Positions 5,565 to 13,039 are shown, counted from the stretch's first letter. The stretch: DNA of 13,297 nucleotides from Nanobdellota archaeon (GCA_030689875.1 JAUYHR010000092.1:1-13297), one strand, 5' to 3'. A program made the numbers and translations. Notes: generated by a model not told the origin, from the sequence alone.

Positions 5565-5981
5565 ATGACCAGCACCCTTGATATGCAGGATTTAAGATAT
5601 CTTAATTTGTTTGCGCAAATAACGAGAGTAAATACGAGATATTTTTTTGAATATAATAATATGCTTGTTTTTTGCGTTCCAAGAAAATTAGTTAAACAAG
5701 CCCTTGGTGAAAATGCAGAAAATTTAAAAAAAATGAGCGGGATAGTTGGAAAAAGAATAAGGGTTGTTGCTCAGCCCGACGGAATAGAAGACGCCAAAGA
5801 ATTTATTGAGCGAATTGTAAGTCCGCTTACATTCAACGATTTAGAGATTACAACTAATGAAATAATTATGAACGCCGGCAGGATGAATAAAGCCCTGTTA
5901 ATCGGCAGAGAAAAAAGGCGGTTAATTGAAATGCAAAAGATTGTTAAATCTTTTTTCAAAAGGGATTTTAGGATTGTTTGA
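5565..5981 (+). CDS. nusA: Archaeal NusA-like transcription factor with KH domains
   Basis: The 138-residue length and gene position, first in the uS12-uS7-EF2-EF1A cluster, match archaeal NusA, a short protein made of two KH domains without the S1 domain of bacterial NusA. The first KH core includes LVKQALGENAENLKKMSGIV (42-61), where the GxxG loop reads GENA. The second includes ALLIGREKRRLIEMQKIV (110-127), with loop GREK. Between them lie PLTFNDLEITTNEIIMNAGR and related strands typical of the family. It binds RNA and is thought to act in transcription elongation or termination. It has its own TATA box and is separated from uS12 by one orphan gene. Confidence 0.88.
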   Translation: MTSTLDMQDLRYLNLFAQITRVNTRYFFEYNNMLVFCVPRKLVKQALGENAENLKKMSGIVGKRIRVVAQPDGIEDAKEFIERIVSPLTFNDLEITTNEIIMNAGRMNKALLIGREKRRLIEMQKIVKSFFKRDFRIV

Positions 5982-6010
5982 TTTTATATATGTCCAAGGA
6001 CAATTAATCT

Positions 6011-6018
6011 TTTAAATA
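6011..6018 (+). promoter_or_regulatory. TATA box of the orphan gene at 6038
   Basis: TTTAAATA is centred 23.5 nt before the ATG at 6038. Confidence 0.55.
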
Positions 6019-6037
6019 TTCAAAAAATATCAAAAGT

Positions 6038-6568
6038 ATGGATAAATTAAAATCTCTTAAAATTTATGAATTATATCCAGAAGTTAATGACCAGAATTAT
6101 TATGCGATTCATACTCTAATACAACTTTATTCTGATAAAGATTATTTGAAGCATTACCCGATTAGAAGATTAGATGAAACTTTTAATAAAATAAAGAGCA
6201 TTAAAGAATTTCTTAGTGAATTTAGCATTTGTCCTTATCTTATGCTAAATAATTTAGATGACAATCAAAAAGAGAAAAGAGTTTTGGATAAAATAATCTA
6301 TGGAATCATTCCTAATTTTAAATTTGACAACGAACCAAAAGAGATAATTAGGAAAATAAATCCCTTTAAAAACAAAAAGTTTATAGAAAATTTATTGCAT
6401 ACAATAAAATACAATTCTTCAGGAGAATTTAAAGACTCTTCAAAAGCAGAGAAATTATTTTATTTATATGCTGATAAAAACCACATTCCATGGCTTGTGA
6501 AAGATTTAAAGTCAATTTCAATCGCATATAACGACTCTCGTGATGCGAGAGATTCTTTAGATGATTAA
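6038..6568 (+). CDS. Hypothetical protein inserted between nusA and rps12
   Basis: The 176-residue soluble protein is predicted mostly helical, rich in Lys, Asp, Ile and Tyr, with no signal peptide, membrane segment or motif I recognise. The only Cys is in FSICPYLMLNNL (about 67-78). The C-terminus is very acidic and Arg-rich (NDSRDARDSLDD). In other archaea nusA is normally followed directly by rps12, so this is a lineage-specific insertion. It has its own TATA box and its stop is 59 bases before the uS12 start. The open frame is long and uncontested on either strand, so I believe it is coding, but no function can be assigned. Confidence 0.65.
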   Translation: MDKLKSLKIYELYPEVNDQNYYAIHTLIQLYSDKDYLKHYPIRRLDETFNKIKSIKEFLSEFSICPYLMLNNLDDNQKEKRVLDKIIYGIIPNFKFDNEPKEIIRKINPFKNKKFIENLLHTIKYNSSGEFKDSSKAEKLFYLYADKNHIPWLVKDLKSISIAYNDSRDARDSLDD

Positions 6569-6598
6569 AAGTCTTCTTCAAAAAAATTACGAGTAAAC

Positions 6599-6606
6599 TT
6601 TATAAA
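6599..6606 (+). promoter_or_regulatory. TATA box of the uS12 operon
   Basis: TTTATAAA is centred 25.5 nt before the ATG at 6628. The whole stretch 6595-6631 closely resembles the EF-2 promoter at 8122-8158, including the region between the TATA box and the ATG. Confidence 0.75.
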
Positions 6607-6627
6607 CCATTTCTCAATTCTATTATC

Positions 6628-7050
6628 ATGGGATTAAAAACAGCAAAGAAAAAAATAAATGACAGAAAAAAATTTAGATGGAAAGATCGTAAATATAAAG
6701 TGAAAGTTTTAAATCTTTACGCTAAATTTGATCCTCTTGAAGGAGCTAATCAGGCAAAAGGAATTGTTCTTCAAAAAGTCCAGAAAGAAGCAAAACAGCC
6801 AAATTCAGCGATGAGAAAATGCTGCAAAGTTCAGCTGACAAAAAACGGAAAATCTGTGACTGCATTTATTCCGGGAAATCTTGCTCAAAAATTTATTGAC
6901 GAGCATGATGAAGTTCTTATTGAAAGAATCGGCGGAAAAATGGGACGTTCAAAAGGAGACATTCCAGGAGTAAGATATCAAGTAATTAAAGTAAATGACC
7001 AGCCTTTGCATAGATTATGGCAGGGATTAATTGAGAAGGGAAGAAGATGA
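6628..7050 (+). CDS. rps12: 30S ribosomal protein uS12
   Basis: The 140-residue protein is full length for archaeal/eukaryotic-type uS12. The invariant decoding loop is present (KQPNSAMRK, with P58-N59-S60), followed by VQLTKNGKSVTAFIPG (68-83) and GRSKGDIPGVRYQVIKV (106-122). uS12 sits at the decoding centre of the small subunit and monitors codon-anticodon pairing. The basic N-terminal extension (MGLKTAKKKINDRKKFRWKD) is the archaeal form. Its TGA stop overlaps the next ATG by 4 nt, so the following orphan and uS7 should be co-transcribed and translationally coupled. Confidence 0.98.
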   Translation: MGLKTAKKKINDRKKFRWKDRKYKVKVLNLYAKFDPLEGANQAKGIVLQKVQKEAKQPNSAMRKCCKVQLTKNGKSVTAFIPGNLAQKFIDEHDEVLIERIGGKMGRSKGDIPGVRYQVIKVNDQPLHRLWQGLIEKGRR

Positions 7051-7475
7051 TGGAACAAACATTAGAAACCGAAGTAACTGGTAGAAAATTATTTTTGGAA
7101 AATGGAAAACCTAAATTAAATTTAACGCCTTTAGAAAAAACAGCAATTAATGCTCAAACTCAAGAAAAACATGACGAATTAATGCAAATTTATGAAGCAG
7201 GAAAATGGAGATGGAATGGTCGAATTTTACCGACCAATTATTCTAATTTTATATTTTACAAAGAAAAAAATTGCGTTGAAGCAGGAATTTCTTGTTACAA
7301 TAATTTAAAAGGGTTTTTTGGATGTTCTTCTGAAAAATTTTATAAATCTAGAAATTGGAAATTAATTTCTATAAATGAGTTTTATGAAATGCAAGGAATA
7401 ATTAAAGAAGATTTATTTGAATTAAATAAATGGTTTGATGAAAACAAGCCAAATAGAGCAAGCAAAGGAAAATGA
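7047..7475 (+). CDS. Orphan protein encoded between uS12 and uS7
   Basis: The 142-residue protein overlaps uS12 by 4 nt at its start and uS7 by 4 nt at its end, so it is a genuine member of the operon. A GAAGGGAAG purine tract precedes the ATG and could serve as ribosome-binding site; a second ATG follows directly at 7050. Visible features are a charged N-terminus, GKWRWNGRILP (52-62), a Cys/aromatic middle (CVEAGISCYNNLKGFFGC, Cys at 76, 83 and 93) and a Trp-rich C-terminal half. Three Cys are too few for a classical zinc ribbon alone. I recognise no family. Co-translation with two decoding-region ribosomal proteins suggests a ribosome-linked role, which is inference from position only. Confidence 0.8.
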   Translation: MMEQTLETEVTGRKLFLENGKPKLNLTPLEKTAINAQTQEKHDELMQIYEAGKWRWNGRILPTNYSNFIFYKEKNCVEAGISCYNNLKGFFGCSSEKFYKSRNWKLISINEFYEMQGIIKEDLFELNKWFDENKPNRASKGK

Positions 7476-8068
7476 CACAACAATTTAAAATTTTTGACAA
7501 GTATGATGTTTCTGGAATTCAAATTAAAGATCCAGGCTTAAAAGCAGTAATAAATTGTGAGCCAAAATTAGTTTTGAAAAGTTATGGAAGAAACGTCCAG
7601 AAATTCGGGCAGACAAAAGTTAATGTTGTTGAAAGGTTGATGAACAAACTTGCAGTTGCCGGACACCGAGGAAAGAAGCACAAAATCCAAAAAAAATCAA
7701 CTGGAAAATATACAAAAAACATGATAATCGTTTTAGAAGCTTTTGAAATGATTGAAAAAAAAACAGGAAAAAATCCAGTTGAAATTTTAGTTAAAGCAAT
7801 TGAAAATTCAGCGCCGAGAGATGAAATCACCGTCATTGAATACGGAGGCGCAAGATATCCCCAAGCGGTTGATGTCTCTCCAATCAGAAGAGTTAATCTT
7901 GCTCTAAAACATTTATCACACGGAGCATCTGACAAATCATTTAATAAAAAGAAAACTTTTGCGCAAGGACTTGCAGACGAAATTCTTTTGGCTTTTGACA
8001 ACAACGGAGAAAGTTTTGCAGTCAGAAAAAAAAAGGAAGCTGAATCTCAGGCTGATTCTGCTCGTTAG
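7472..8068 (+). CDS. rps7: 30S ribosomal protein uS7
   Basis: The 198-residue protein has the archaeal uS7 length and ends in the typical SAR. Recognisable blocks are KLAVAGHRGKKHK (about 59-71), VEILVKAIENSAPRDEI (103-119), YGGARYPQAVDVSPIRRVNL (124-143) and ALKHLSHGA followed by ADEILLAF. uS7 nucleates assembly of the 16S rRNA 3' domain and lines the E-site side of the mRNA channel. The start ATG overlaps the preceding stop, and a purine tract (AAAGGAAA) lies just before it. The translation factor EF-2 follows after 86 bases with its own promoter. Confidence 0.98.
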   Translation: MTQQFKIFDKYDVSGIQIKDPGLKAVINCEPKLVLKSYGRNVQKFGQTKVNVVERLMNKLAVAGHRGKKHKIQKKSTGKYTKNMIIVLEAFEMIEKKTGKNPVEILVKAIENSAPRDEITVIEYGGARYPQAVDVSPIRRVNLALKHLSHGASDKSFNKKKTFAQGLADEILLAFDNNGESFAVRKKKEAESQADSAR

Positions 8069-8125
8069 AAAGTTGTATAAATATTAAATTTCTAAATTAA
8101 ATATGGAAATCATTTTCACCAAAAC

Positions 8126-8133
8126 TTTAAAAA
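8126..8133 (+). promoter_or_regulatory. TATA box of the EF-2 gene
   Basis: TTTAAAAA is centred 25.5 nt before the ATG at 8155. The stretch between TATA and ATG shares TTTCTCAATT and TCATGG with the uS12 promoter. Confidence 0.7.
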
Positions 8134-8154
8134 CTAATTTCTCAATTTATTCTC

Positions 8155-10344
8155 ATGGCAACAAAGGAATCAAATCTTGATAAAATAAAACGACTTGTAT
8201 ATAGTCAGGTAAATATTAGAAATGTTGCTACAAGCGCGCATATTCACCACGGCAAAACGGCATTTACCGACAATCTTCTTGCTGCTGCTGGAGCAATGTC
8301 CGAGAAAAGCGCAGGAGATTTAGAAGCAGGAATGGCAACCTGGCAGCATTCAGATGAGCAGGAAAGGTTAATGACTGTCGACGCTGCAAATGTTTCTATG
8401 GCTCACGAATATCAGGGGCAGGAATATTTAATTAATTTAATTGACACTCCGGGGCATGTTGATTTTGGCGGGAATGTTACAAGAGCGATGAGAGCAATTG
8501 ACGGAACATTTGTATTAGTGTGCGCTGTTGAAGGAATAATGCCACAAACTGAAACTGTTTTAAAACAAGCATTAAGAGAAAGAGTAAAGCCGGTTTTATT
8601 CATAAATAAAGTAGACAGATTAATTACTGAATTAAAATATACGCCGGAACAAATGCAGCAGAGATTTGCAAAAATTATAGATGAATTTAATTTGCTGTTG
8701 AGCCAGATTGCTGAGAGAGATTTTGCAAACAAATGGCATGTGAATGTATCTGACGGAAGTGTTGCGTTTGGTTCAGCGAGGGAGAATTGGGCTTTGTCTG
8801 TTCCTTTTATGAAAAAGAAAAATATAAGTTTCAAAGATATTTATAAAATTTACGAACTTCAGGGAGAAGAGAGAGATAAATGGGTTTGGAAAAATGCGCC
8901 GTTGAATGAAGTTATTCTTGATATGGCGGTAAAGCATTTACCGAATCCTTTAGAAGCGCAAAAATACAGAATTCCAAAAATATGGAAAGGAGATTTGGAA
9001 TCTGATTTTGGGAAAGGCCTTATTAATTGTGATCCAAAAGGAGAAGTGGGATTTGTTGTGACGAGAATTGTAATTGATCAGCGTTCAGGAAAAGAAATTT
9101 GCGCAGGAAGATTATATTCGGGAACAATTGTTAATGGCATGGAAGTCTGGGCAAATAATGCAAAGAAAAAAGGAAAAATTCAGCAGGTTTTAGTTTACAA
9201 TGGAATTAAGCCGGAGCAAATGGAAAGTGTGCCCGCTGGAAATGTTTTAGCAATCAGCGGATTGGATATTGACGTCGGTGAAACAATAACAGCAAAAGAA
9301 CAAACATCTTTTGAAGAAATCAAGCATTTATTTCAGCCGGTTATTACAAAATCAATTGAAGTGACTAAATCCGCCGACCTTCCGAAGCTGATTGAAATAT
9401 TAAGAAAAGTTGCAAAAGAAGACCCGTCTATAAAAATTGAAATTAATGAAGAGACAGGCGAAAATTTAATTTCAGGGATGGGAGAACTTCATTTAGAAAT
9501 TATTGAGAACAGAATCAAAACAGAAAAAAAATTAGAGGTGAAAACTTCTGCGCCGATTGTCGTCTATAGAGAGACCGTGTCAAAAGCTTCCAAGTCATTT
9601 GAAGGAAGGAGCCCGAACAAACACAATAGTTTTTTTATTAGAGTTGAACCTCTGGATGATCAAATTTACGACGGCATTATGAAGGGGGAACTTCCTGAAA
9701 TTAGAGTCAAGAAAAAATCAGACGATGTTACGAAATTCTTTACAGCTCTTGGATGGAGAAGCGATGAAATTAGAGATGTAAGAGAAATTTACAAAGGAAA
9801 TGTTTTAATGGACGAGACAAGAGGAGAAGTTCATATCGGAGAAGTTATTGAAATGGTAATGGAAGCTTTTGAAATGGTAATTGACAGGGGGCCGTTGGCA
9901 AGAGAACCATGCATGAAAATGAAAGTTTGCCTTACTGATATTAAACTTCATGAAGACGCTATTCATCGAGGGCCTGCGCAAGTTTATCCTGCTGTAAGAG
10001 AAGCAATTACAGAAGCAATGAAAAATGCGGGCGCAACTTTATTAGAGCCGTTGCAGATTCAGATAATTGAAGTTCCTGAAAGTTTTATGGGATCTGCCAC
10101 AAAATTAGTTGGAAGCAAAAGAGGGCAAATGCTTGATATGAAACAGGAATTAGGAAGCGTGGAATTAAAAGCAAAACTTCCGGTTGCAGAAATGCTTGGA
10201 TGGAGTTCAGATTTAAGAAGCGCGACAGAGGGAAGAGGAGTGTCGTCGTTGGTTGACCAGTTATTTGAAAAAATTCCTGCGTCGCTGCAGGCAGATGTTA
10301 TTAGGAAAATCAGGACGAGGAAAGGGTTGGCGGAAAATCAATAG
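8155..10344 (+). CDS. fusA: Translation elongation factor 2 (aEF2)
   Basis: The 729-residue protein is full length for archaeal EF-2, the GTPase that drives ribosomal translocation. G1 is AHIHHGKT (28-35) where the usual form is AHIDHGKT, and it is followed by Ala rather than Thr. Switch I reads ERLMT (70-74) instead of ERGIT, keeping the key Thr74. G3 DTPGH (97-101), G4 NKVD (151-154) and the SA of G5 are standard. Domain IV carries AIHRGPAQ with His604 as the predicted diphthamide site, and the C-terminus ends in the common IRTRKGL. The tail block reads SATEGRGVSSLVDQLF, which differs from the more usual GRAxW/F version. It has its own leaderless promoter, matching that of uS12. It should be functional, but the nucleotide-binding loops are unusual. 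Confidence 0.97.
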   Translation: MATKESNLDKIKRLVYSQVNIRNVATSAHIHHGKTAFTDNLLAAAGAMSEKSAGDLEAGMATWQHSDEQERLMTVDAANVSMAHEYQGQEYLINLIDTPGHVDFGGNVTRAMRAIDGTFVLVCAVEGIMPQTETVLKQALRERVKPVLFINKVDRLITELKYTPEQMQQRFAKIIDEFNLLLSQIAERDFANKWHVNVSDGSVAFGSARENWALSVPFMKKKNISFKDIYKIYELQGEERDKWVWKNAPLNEVILDMAVKHLPNPLEAQKYRIPKIWKGDLESDFGKGLINCDPKGEVGFVVTRIVIDQRSGKEICAGRLYSGTIVNGMEVWANNAKKKGKIQQVLVYNGIKPEQMESVPAGNVLAISGLDIDVGETITAKEQTSFEEIKHLFQPVITKSIEVTKSADLPKLIEILRKVAKEDPSIKIEINEETGENLISGMGELHLEIIENRIKTEKKLEVKTSAPIVVYRETVSKASKSFEGRSPNKHNSFFIRVEPLDDQIYDGIMKGELPEIRVKKKSDDVTKFFTALGWRSDEIRDVREIYKGNVLMDETRGEVHIGEVIEMVMEAFEMVIDRGPLAREPCMKMKVCLTDIKLHEDAIHRGPAQVYPAVREAITEAMKNAGATLLEPLQIQIIEVPESFMGSATKLVGSKRGQMLDMKQELGSVELKAKLPVAEMLGWSSDLRSATEGRGVSSLVDQLFEKIPASLQADVIRKIRTRKGLAENQ

Positions 10345-10353
10345 TTTTAAATA
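10345..10353 (+). promoter_or_regulatory. TATA box of the hicBA pair
   Basis: TTTTAAATA begins directly after the EF-2 stop codon and its TTTAAATA core is centred 25.5 nt before the hicB ATG at 10375. Confidence 0.65.
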
Positions 10354-10374
10354 TTCTTTAGTTATATTATAAAT

Positions 10375-10605
10375 ATGGAAGAAAAATTATCTTGCAATAT
10401 CTCTATTCATGAAGAAGAGATGGATGGAGAAAAAGTTTTTGTAGTAGAATGTGAAGAGCTTGGAATAAGCGATTTTGGAACCACAATTAGTGAAGCTACA
10501 GAAAATTTGAAAAAAGGCATTTCCCTTTTATTAAAATCTGTTCCAGAGAAAAAAGAACTTCTTGTGAAACCAGAACCATTAATGGTAACTAGATTATTCT
10601 TGTAA
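10375..10605 (+). CDS. hicB: HicB-family antitoxin
   Basis: The 76-residue protein has the HicB partial RNase H-like fold: a strand-rich N-terminus (CNISIHEEEMDGEKVFVVEC), then EELGISDFGTTISEATENLKKGISLLL (27-53), which matches the conserved G-x-T-x-x-E-A-x-x-N-x-x-x motif. It lacks an obvious C-terminal DNA-binding domain, as in short HicB proteins. HicB neutralises the HicA mRNA interferase. The order here is antitoxin first. The hicA start codon follows one base after its stop, so the two are co-transcribed from the TATA box at 10345. The pair lies between EF-2 and EF-1A, interrupting the ancestral cluster. Confidence 0.82.
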   Translation: MEEKLSCNISIHEEEMDGEKVFVVECEELGISDFGTTISEATENLKKGISLLLKSVPEKKELLVKPEPLMVTRLFL

Positions 10606-10606
10606 A

Positions 10607-10810
10607 ATGAAACTTAGAAATATCAAATCAAAAGAGGTTGTTAAAATTCTACAAAAATTTGGATTTATTATTGACAGACAAAGTGGAACACATATTATCC
10701 TCAAGAAGGAAGAGAAAACGGCAGTTGTCCCAGTTCATAGAGAAACAATGTCTATTGGAACATTAAAAAGCATTTAAAAACAATCTGGAATAAAATTCAG
10801 AGACTTATAA
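10607..10810 (+). pseudogene. hicA: HicA-family toxin truncated by an in-frame stop
   Basis: From the ATG at 10607 the frame encodes 56 residues: MKLRNIKSKEVVKILQKFGF, then RQSGTHIILKK with the family's catalytic His (His29), then VVPVHRETMSIGTLKSI. A TAA at 10775-10777 ends it. The same frame continues for ten codons as KQSGIKFRDL to a second TAA at 10808-10810. This is exactly the expected HicA C-terminal helix (family pattern GTL-SIL-QAGI). The stop replaces the conserved Leu codon (TTA to TAA, one base). So this is either a recent nonsense mutation or a shortened 56-residue HicA that still works; the catalytic part is intact. A sequencing error is also possible. The antitoxin upstream is undamaged. 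Confidence 0.75.
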
Positions 10811-10853
10811 AAATATAAAAGAATCAGTAAATATATTTTATAGAGCGATAATT

Positions 10854-10861
10854 CTTAAAAA
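10854..10861 (+). promoter_or_regulatory. TATA-like box of the orphan gene at 10883
   Basis: CTTAAAAA is centred 25.5 nt before the ATG at 10883. Confidence 0.5.
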
Positions 10862-10882
10862 CTTCTTAGCAATTAGTTTTCC

Positions 10883-11221
10883 ATGAGCAAAGAAAAATTT
10901 TATGTTTCGCATTATATAAATGAACCTGTCTTTGAAAATGATCCTTTAAAAAGAATCGGCTTTCTAACAACTCTTGATAAAAATATTACAAACAAAACAG
11001 AATTCTATATTGGTTTTGATACAGAAAAAACTTTTACTAAAAAAAATTTAGAATCTGAATTTAAAGAAAAAAAGGCAATTGAATTGCCCCGGCCACTGCA
11101 TGAAATCCAGAAAAGTGAAAGCACTTGGATGGATAAAAACAAAAATATTTATCTTGCGGATGATTTTAAACCTTTTGGAGATAAGGAGATGATAAAACTT
11201 TCTGAACACAATAATTTTTAA
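10883..11221 (+). CDS. Hypothetical 112-residue protein
   Basis: A small soluble protein with a beta-like N-terminal half (FYVSHYINEPVF, RIGFLTTLD, TEFYIGFDTEKTF) and a charged C-terminal half that includes AIELPRPLHEIQKSESTWMD. It has no signal peptide, membrane segment or Cys. I recognise no family. It has a TATA-like box at the standard distance, and its stop codon overlaps the TATA box of the next gene. Together with that gene it fills the gap between the hicBA pair and EF-1A. The open frame, promoter spacing and lack of a competing frame support coding. Confidence 0.6.
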   Translation: MSKEKFYVSHYINEPVFENDPLKRIGFLTTLDKNITNKTEFYIGFDTEKTFTKKNLESEFKEKKAIELPRPLHEIQKSESTWMDKNKNIYLADDFKPFGDKEMIKLSEHNNF

Positions 11222-11224
11222 AAA
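11217..11224 (+). promoter_or_regulatory. TATA box of the orphan gene at 11246, overlapping upstream stop codon
   Basis: TTTAAAAA is centred 25.5 nt before the ATG at 11246 and shares bases with the TAA (11219-11221) of the preceding gene. Confidence 0.55.
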
Positions 11225-11245
11225 CCATTTTTATCTTTCTCAAAG

Positions 11246-11542
11246 ATGCTTACAACTTATGATTTATATAAAAGACCGGGATATAATTTTGAAGTAAATA
11301 ATTTAGTAAAATTCAAATTATTAAAAGGGTACAGATTAAGAATGTATCACACGCCGGATATTTGTAAAAAAGGAGTAATTGTAAAGTCAGATAATAAAAA
11401 TTCAAATGAAACAATCACCGGGACAATTGTTGATTATAATCTTTGTAAATTAAGAGATTTAGAAATAAAATTAATTAGGGAAGACAGGGGTGAAATAAAA
11501 TTAAAATTAAGCCAGTGCAAAGCTCTTAAAATTTTGTCTTGA
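11246..11542 (+). CDS. Hypothetical 98-residue basic protein
   Basis: A Lys- and Leu-rich small protein that looks mainly beta: VNNLVKFKLLKGYRLRMYH, then CKKGVIVKSD, ETITGTIVDYNLCKLRDLEI and GEIKLKLSQCKALKIL. The alternating strands and basic charge could suit a small SH3-like or OB-like barrel that binds nucleic acid, but no signature confirms this. It contains three Cys (Cys40, 67 and 91) with no metal-binding spacing. It has its own promoter and is followed by 194 gene-free bases before EF-1A. No family is recognised. Confidence 0.6.
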   Translation: MLTTYDLYKRPGYNFEVNNLVKFKLLKGYRLRMYHTPDICKKGVIVKSDNKNSNETITGTIVDYNLCKLRDLEIKLIREDRGEIKLKLSQCKALKILS

Positions 11543-11591
11543 AAACAAAATTTAATTAATCATCTTTTCTTAAAAATAAATAAAAAAATAC

Positions 11592-11610
11592 CTGCGTTGT
11601 TCATTCGCAG
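11592..11610. repeat. Small hairpin in the gap before EF-1A
   Basis: CTGCG (11592-11596) and CGCAG (11606-11610) pair around a 9-nt loop. A second short pair, GCGA (11641-11644) with TCGC (11652-11655), lies downstream. Both are among the few GC-containing patches in an AT-rich gap and lie upstream of the EF-1A TATA box, so they are not in its mRNA leader. A remnant of an intergenic repeat is possible. Confidence 0.3.
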
Positions 11611-11706
11611 AAATTAAAAAACTTGGGGAAAATTTTAGAAGCGAGGTTAATTCGCGTTTAGGAAAAATCCAAATCAAATAAAAAATCTTAAAAATTCTCC
11701 GAAAGG

Positions 11707-11714
11707 TTTATAAA
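11707..11714 (+). promoter_or_regulatory. TATA box of the EF-1A gene with purine-rich BRE
   Basis: TTTATAAA is centred 26.5 nt before the ATG at 11737 and is preceded directly by CGAAAGG, a purine-rich stretch like a TFB recognition element. This looks like the strongest promoter in the window. Confidence 0.75.
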
Positions 11715-11736
11715 TTAAATTTTAATAAACTAATTT

Positions 11737-13020
11737 ATGGCACGCGCTAAACCAAATATGAATATTGTTTTCGTTGGGCATGTTGATGCTGGGAAATCAA
11801 CTTGTGTAGGAAGACTTATGTTTGATACTGGCGCGGTTACCGAACAGGAAATGAAAAAATTAAAAGAAGAAGCTCAAAAATATGGAAAAGCAGGTTTTGA
11901 ATTCGCTTATGTTATGGATAAAATTAAAGAAGAAAGAGAGAGAGGAGTTACAATTGATTTAGCTTATAAAAAAATAGTTACACAGAAATTTGAAATTACA
12001 ATTATTGACGCGCCGGGGCACAAAGATTTTGTCAAAAATATGATTACAGGCGCTTCACAGGCCGACGCTGCATTTTTAGTAATTGCCGCTCCTACTGGAG
12101 TTCAGCCTCAGACAACAGAACATTTATGGCTGTTAAGAACAATGGGCGTGAAAAATCTTGCTATTGCTATAAATAAAATGGACGCTGTTGAATATAAAGA
12201 AGACACTTTTAAAAAAGTTAAAGAAGAAGTTGGAAAATTATTAAAACAAGTCGGCATTAATCCTGATACAACTCCTTTCCTTGCGTGCGCAGGATTAAAG
12301 GGAGATAATATTGCAAAAAAATCAACAAATATGTCTTGGTATAAAGGACCAACTATATTAGAGCAGTTTGATATTTTCTCTGCTCCTGAATCACTTACAA
12401 ATCTTCCAATGAGAATGCCTGTTCAGGATGTTTATGAAATTACCGGCGTTGGAACTGTTCCTGTAGGAAAAATTGTAACAGGAATTATGAAAGTAGGGCA
12501 GAAAATAGTTGTTATCCCAGGTAGAACTGGAGAAGGAATTGGAGGAGAAGTTAAAACTATTGAGATGCATCATGAAACTTATCCAGAAGCTCTTGCAGGA
12601 GATAATGTTGGTATTAATATTAGAGGAATTGGAAAAAAAGATATTGCAAGAGGAGATGTTATTTGCGACGCTGCAAAACCAATTTCAATTGTAGAAGAAT
12701 TTGTCGCGCAGATTGCAGTTATTAATCATCCGACTGTATTAGCTAAGGGATATACTCCTGTATTCCATATTCACACCGCTCAGGTTCCTTGCCAATTTGT
12801 TGAATTAATTGCGCAGATGGATCCAAAAACTGGTGGAGTTCTTAAAGAGCATCCTGATTTCTTAAAAAACGGGGATGTTGCTAAAGTTAGAATAAAGCCA
12901 ATGGGAAAACTTGCTTTAGAAACTCAGAAAGATAATCCGGCAATGTCAAGATTTTCTGTTCGTGACGCCGGTTCAACAGTTGCTGCTGGAGTTTGTTTGG
13001 AAATTACGAAGAAAAAGTGA
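11737..13020 (+). CDS. tuf: Translation elongation factor 1-alpha (aEF1A)
   Basis: The 427-residue GTPase delivers aminoacyl-tRNA to the ribosome. All G motifs are visible: G1 GHVDAGKS (14-21), switch I RERGVTID (67-74), G3 DAPGH (91-95) and G4 NKMD (146-149); the G5 region reads ACAGLKGDN, lacking the usual Ser-Ala. Domains 2 and 3 are complete (VYEITGVGTVPVGKI; GDNVGINIRGI; FSVRDAGSTVAAGV). The length and GVTIDLAY form agree with archaeal EF-1A rather than bacterial EF-Tu. It has a strong leaderless promoter of its own. In most archaea rps10 follows directly; here a different gene does. Confidence 0.98.
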   Translation: MARAKPNMNIVFVGHVDAGKSTCVGRLMFDTGAVTEQEMKKLKEEAQKYGKAGFEFAYVMDKIKEERERGVTIDLAYKKIVTQKFEITIIDAPGHKDFVKNMITGASQADAAFLVIAAPTGVQPQTTEHLWLLRTMGVKNLAIAINKMDAVEYKEDTFKKVKEEVGKLLKQVGINPDTTPFLACAGLKGDNIAKKSTNMSWYKGPTILEQFDIFSAPESLTNLPMRMPVQDVYEITGVGTVPVGKIVTGIMKVGQKIVVIPGRTGEGIGGEVKTIEMHHETYPEALAGDNVGINIRGIGKKDIARGDVICDAAKPISIVEEFVAQIAVINHPTVLAKGYTPVFHIHTAQVPCQFVELIAQMDPKTGGVLKEHPDFLKNGDVAKVRIKPMGKLALETQKDNPAMSRFSVRDAGSTVAAGVCLEITKKK

Positions 13021-13039
13021 GTTCTTTAGTATAATTATT

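Noticed and set aside
6535..6551. 6-bp GC-containing hairpin (CTCTCG / CGAGAG)
   Set aside because: It lies inside the last codons of the orphan gene, has no T-run after it, and is not repeated in the window.
7582..8004. 140-codon minus-strand frame across uS7, and similar frames opposite EF-2 and other genes
   Set aside because: They are shadows of strongly conserved genes and show no promoter or family features.
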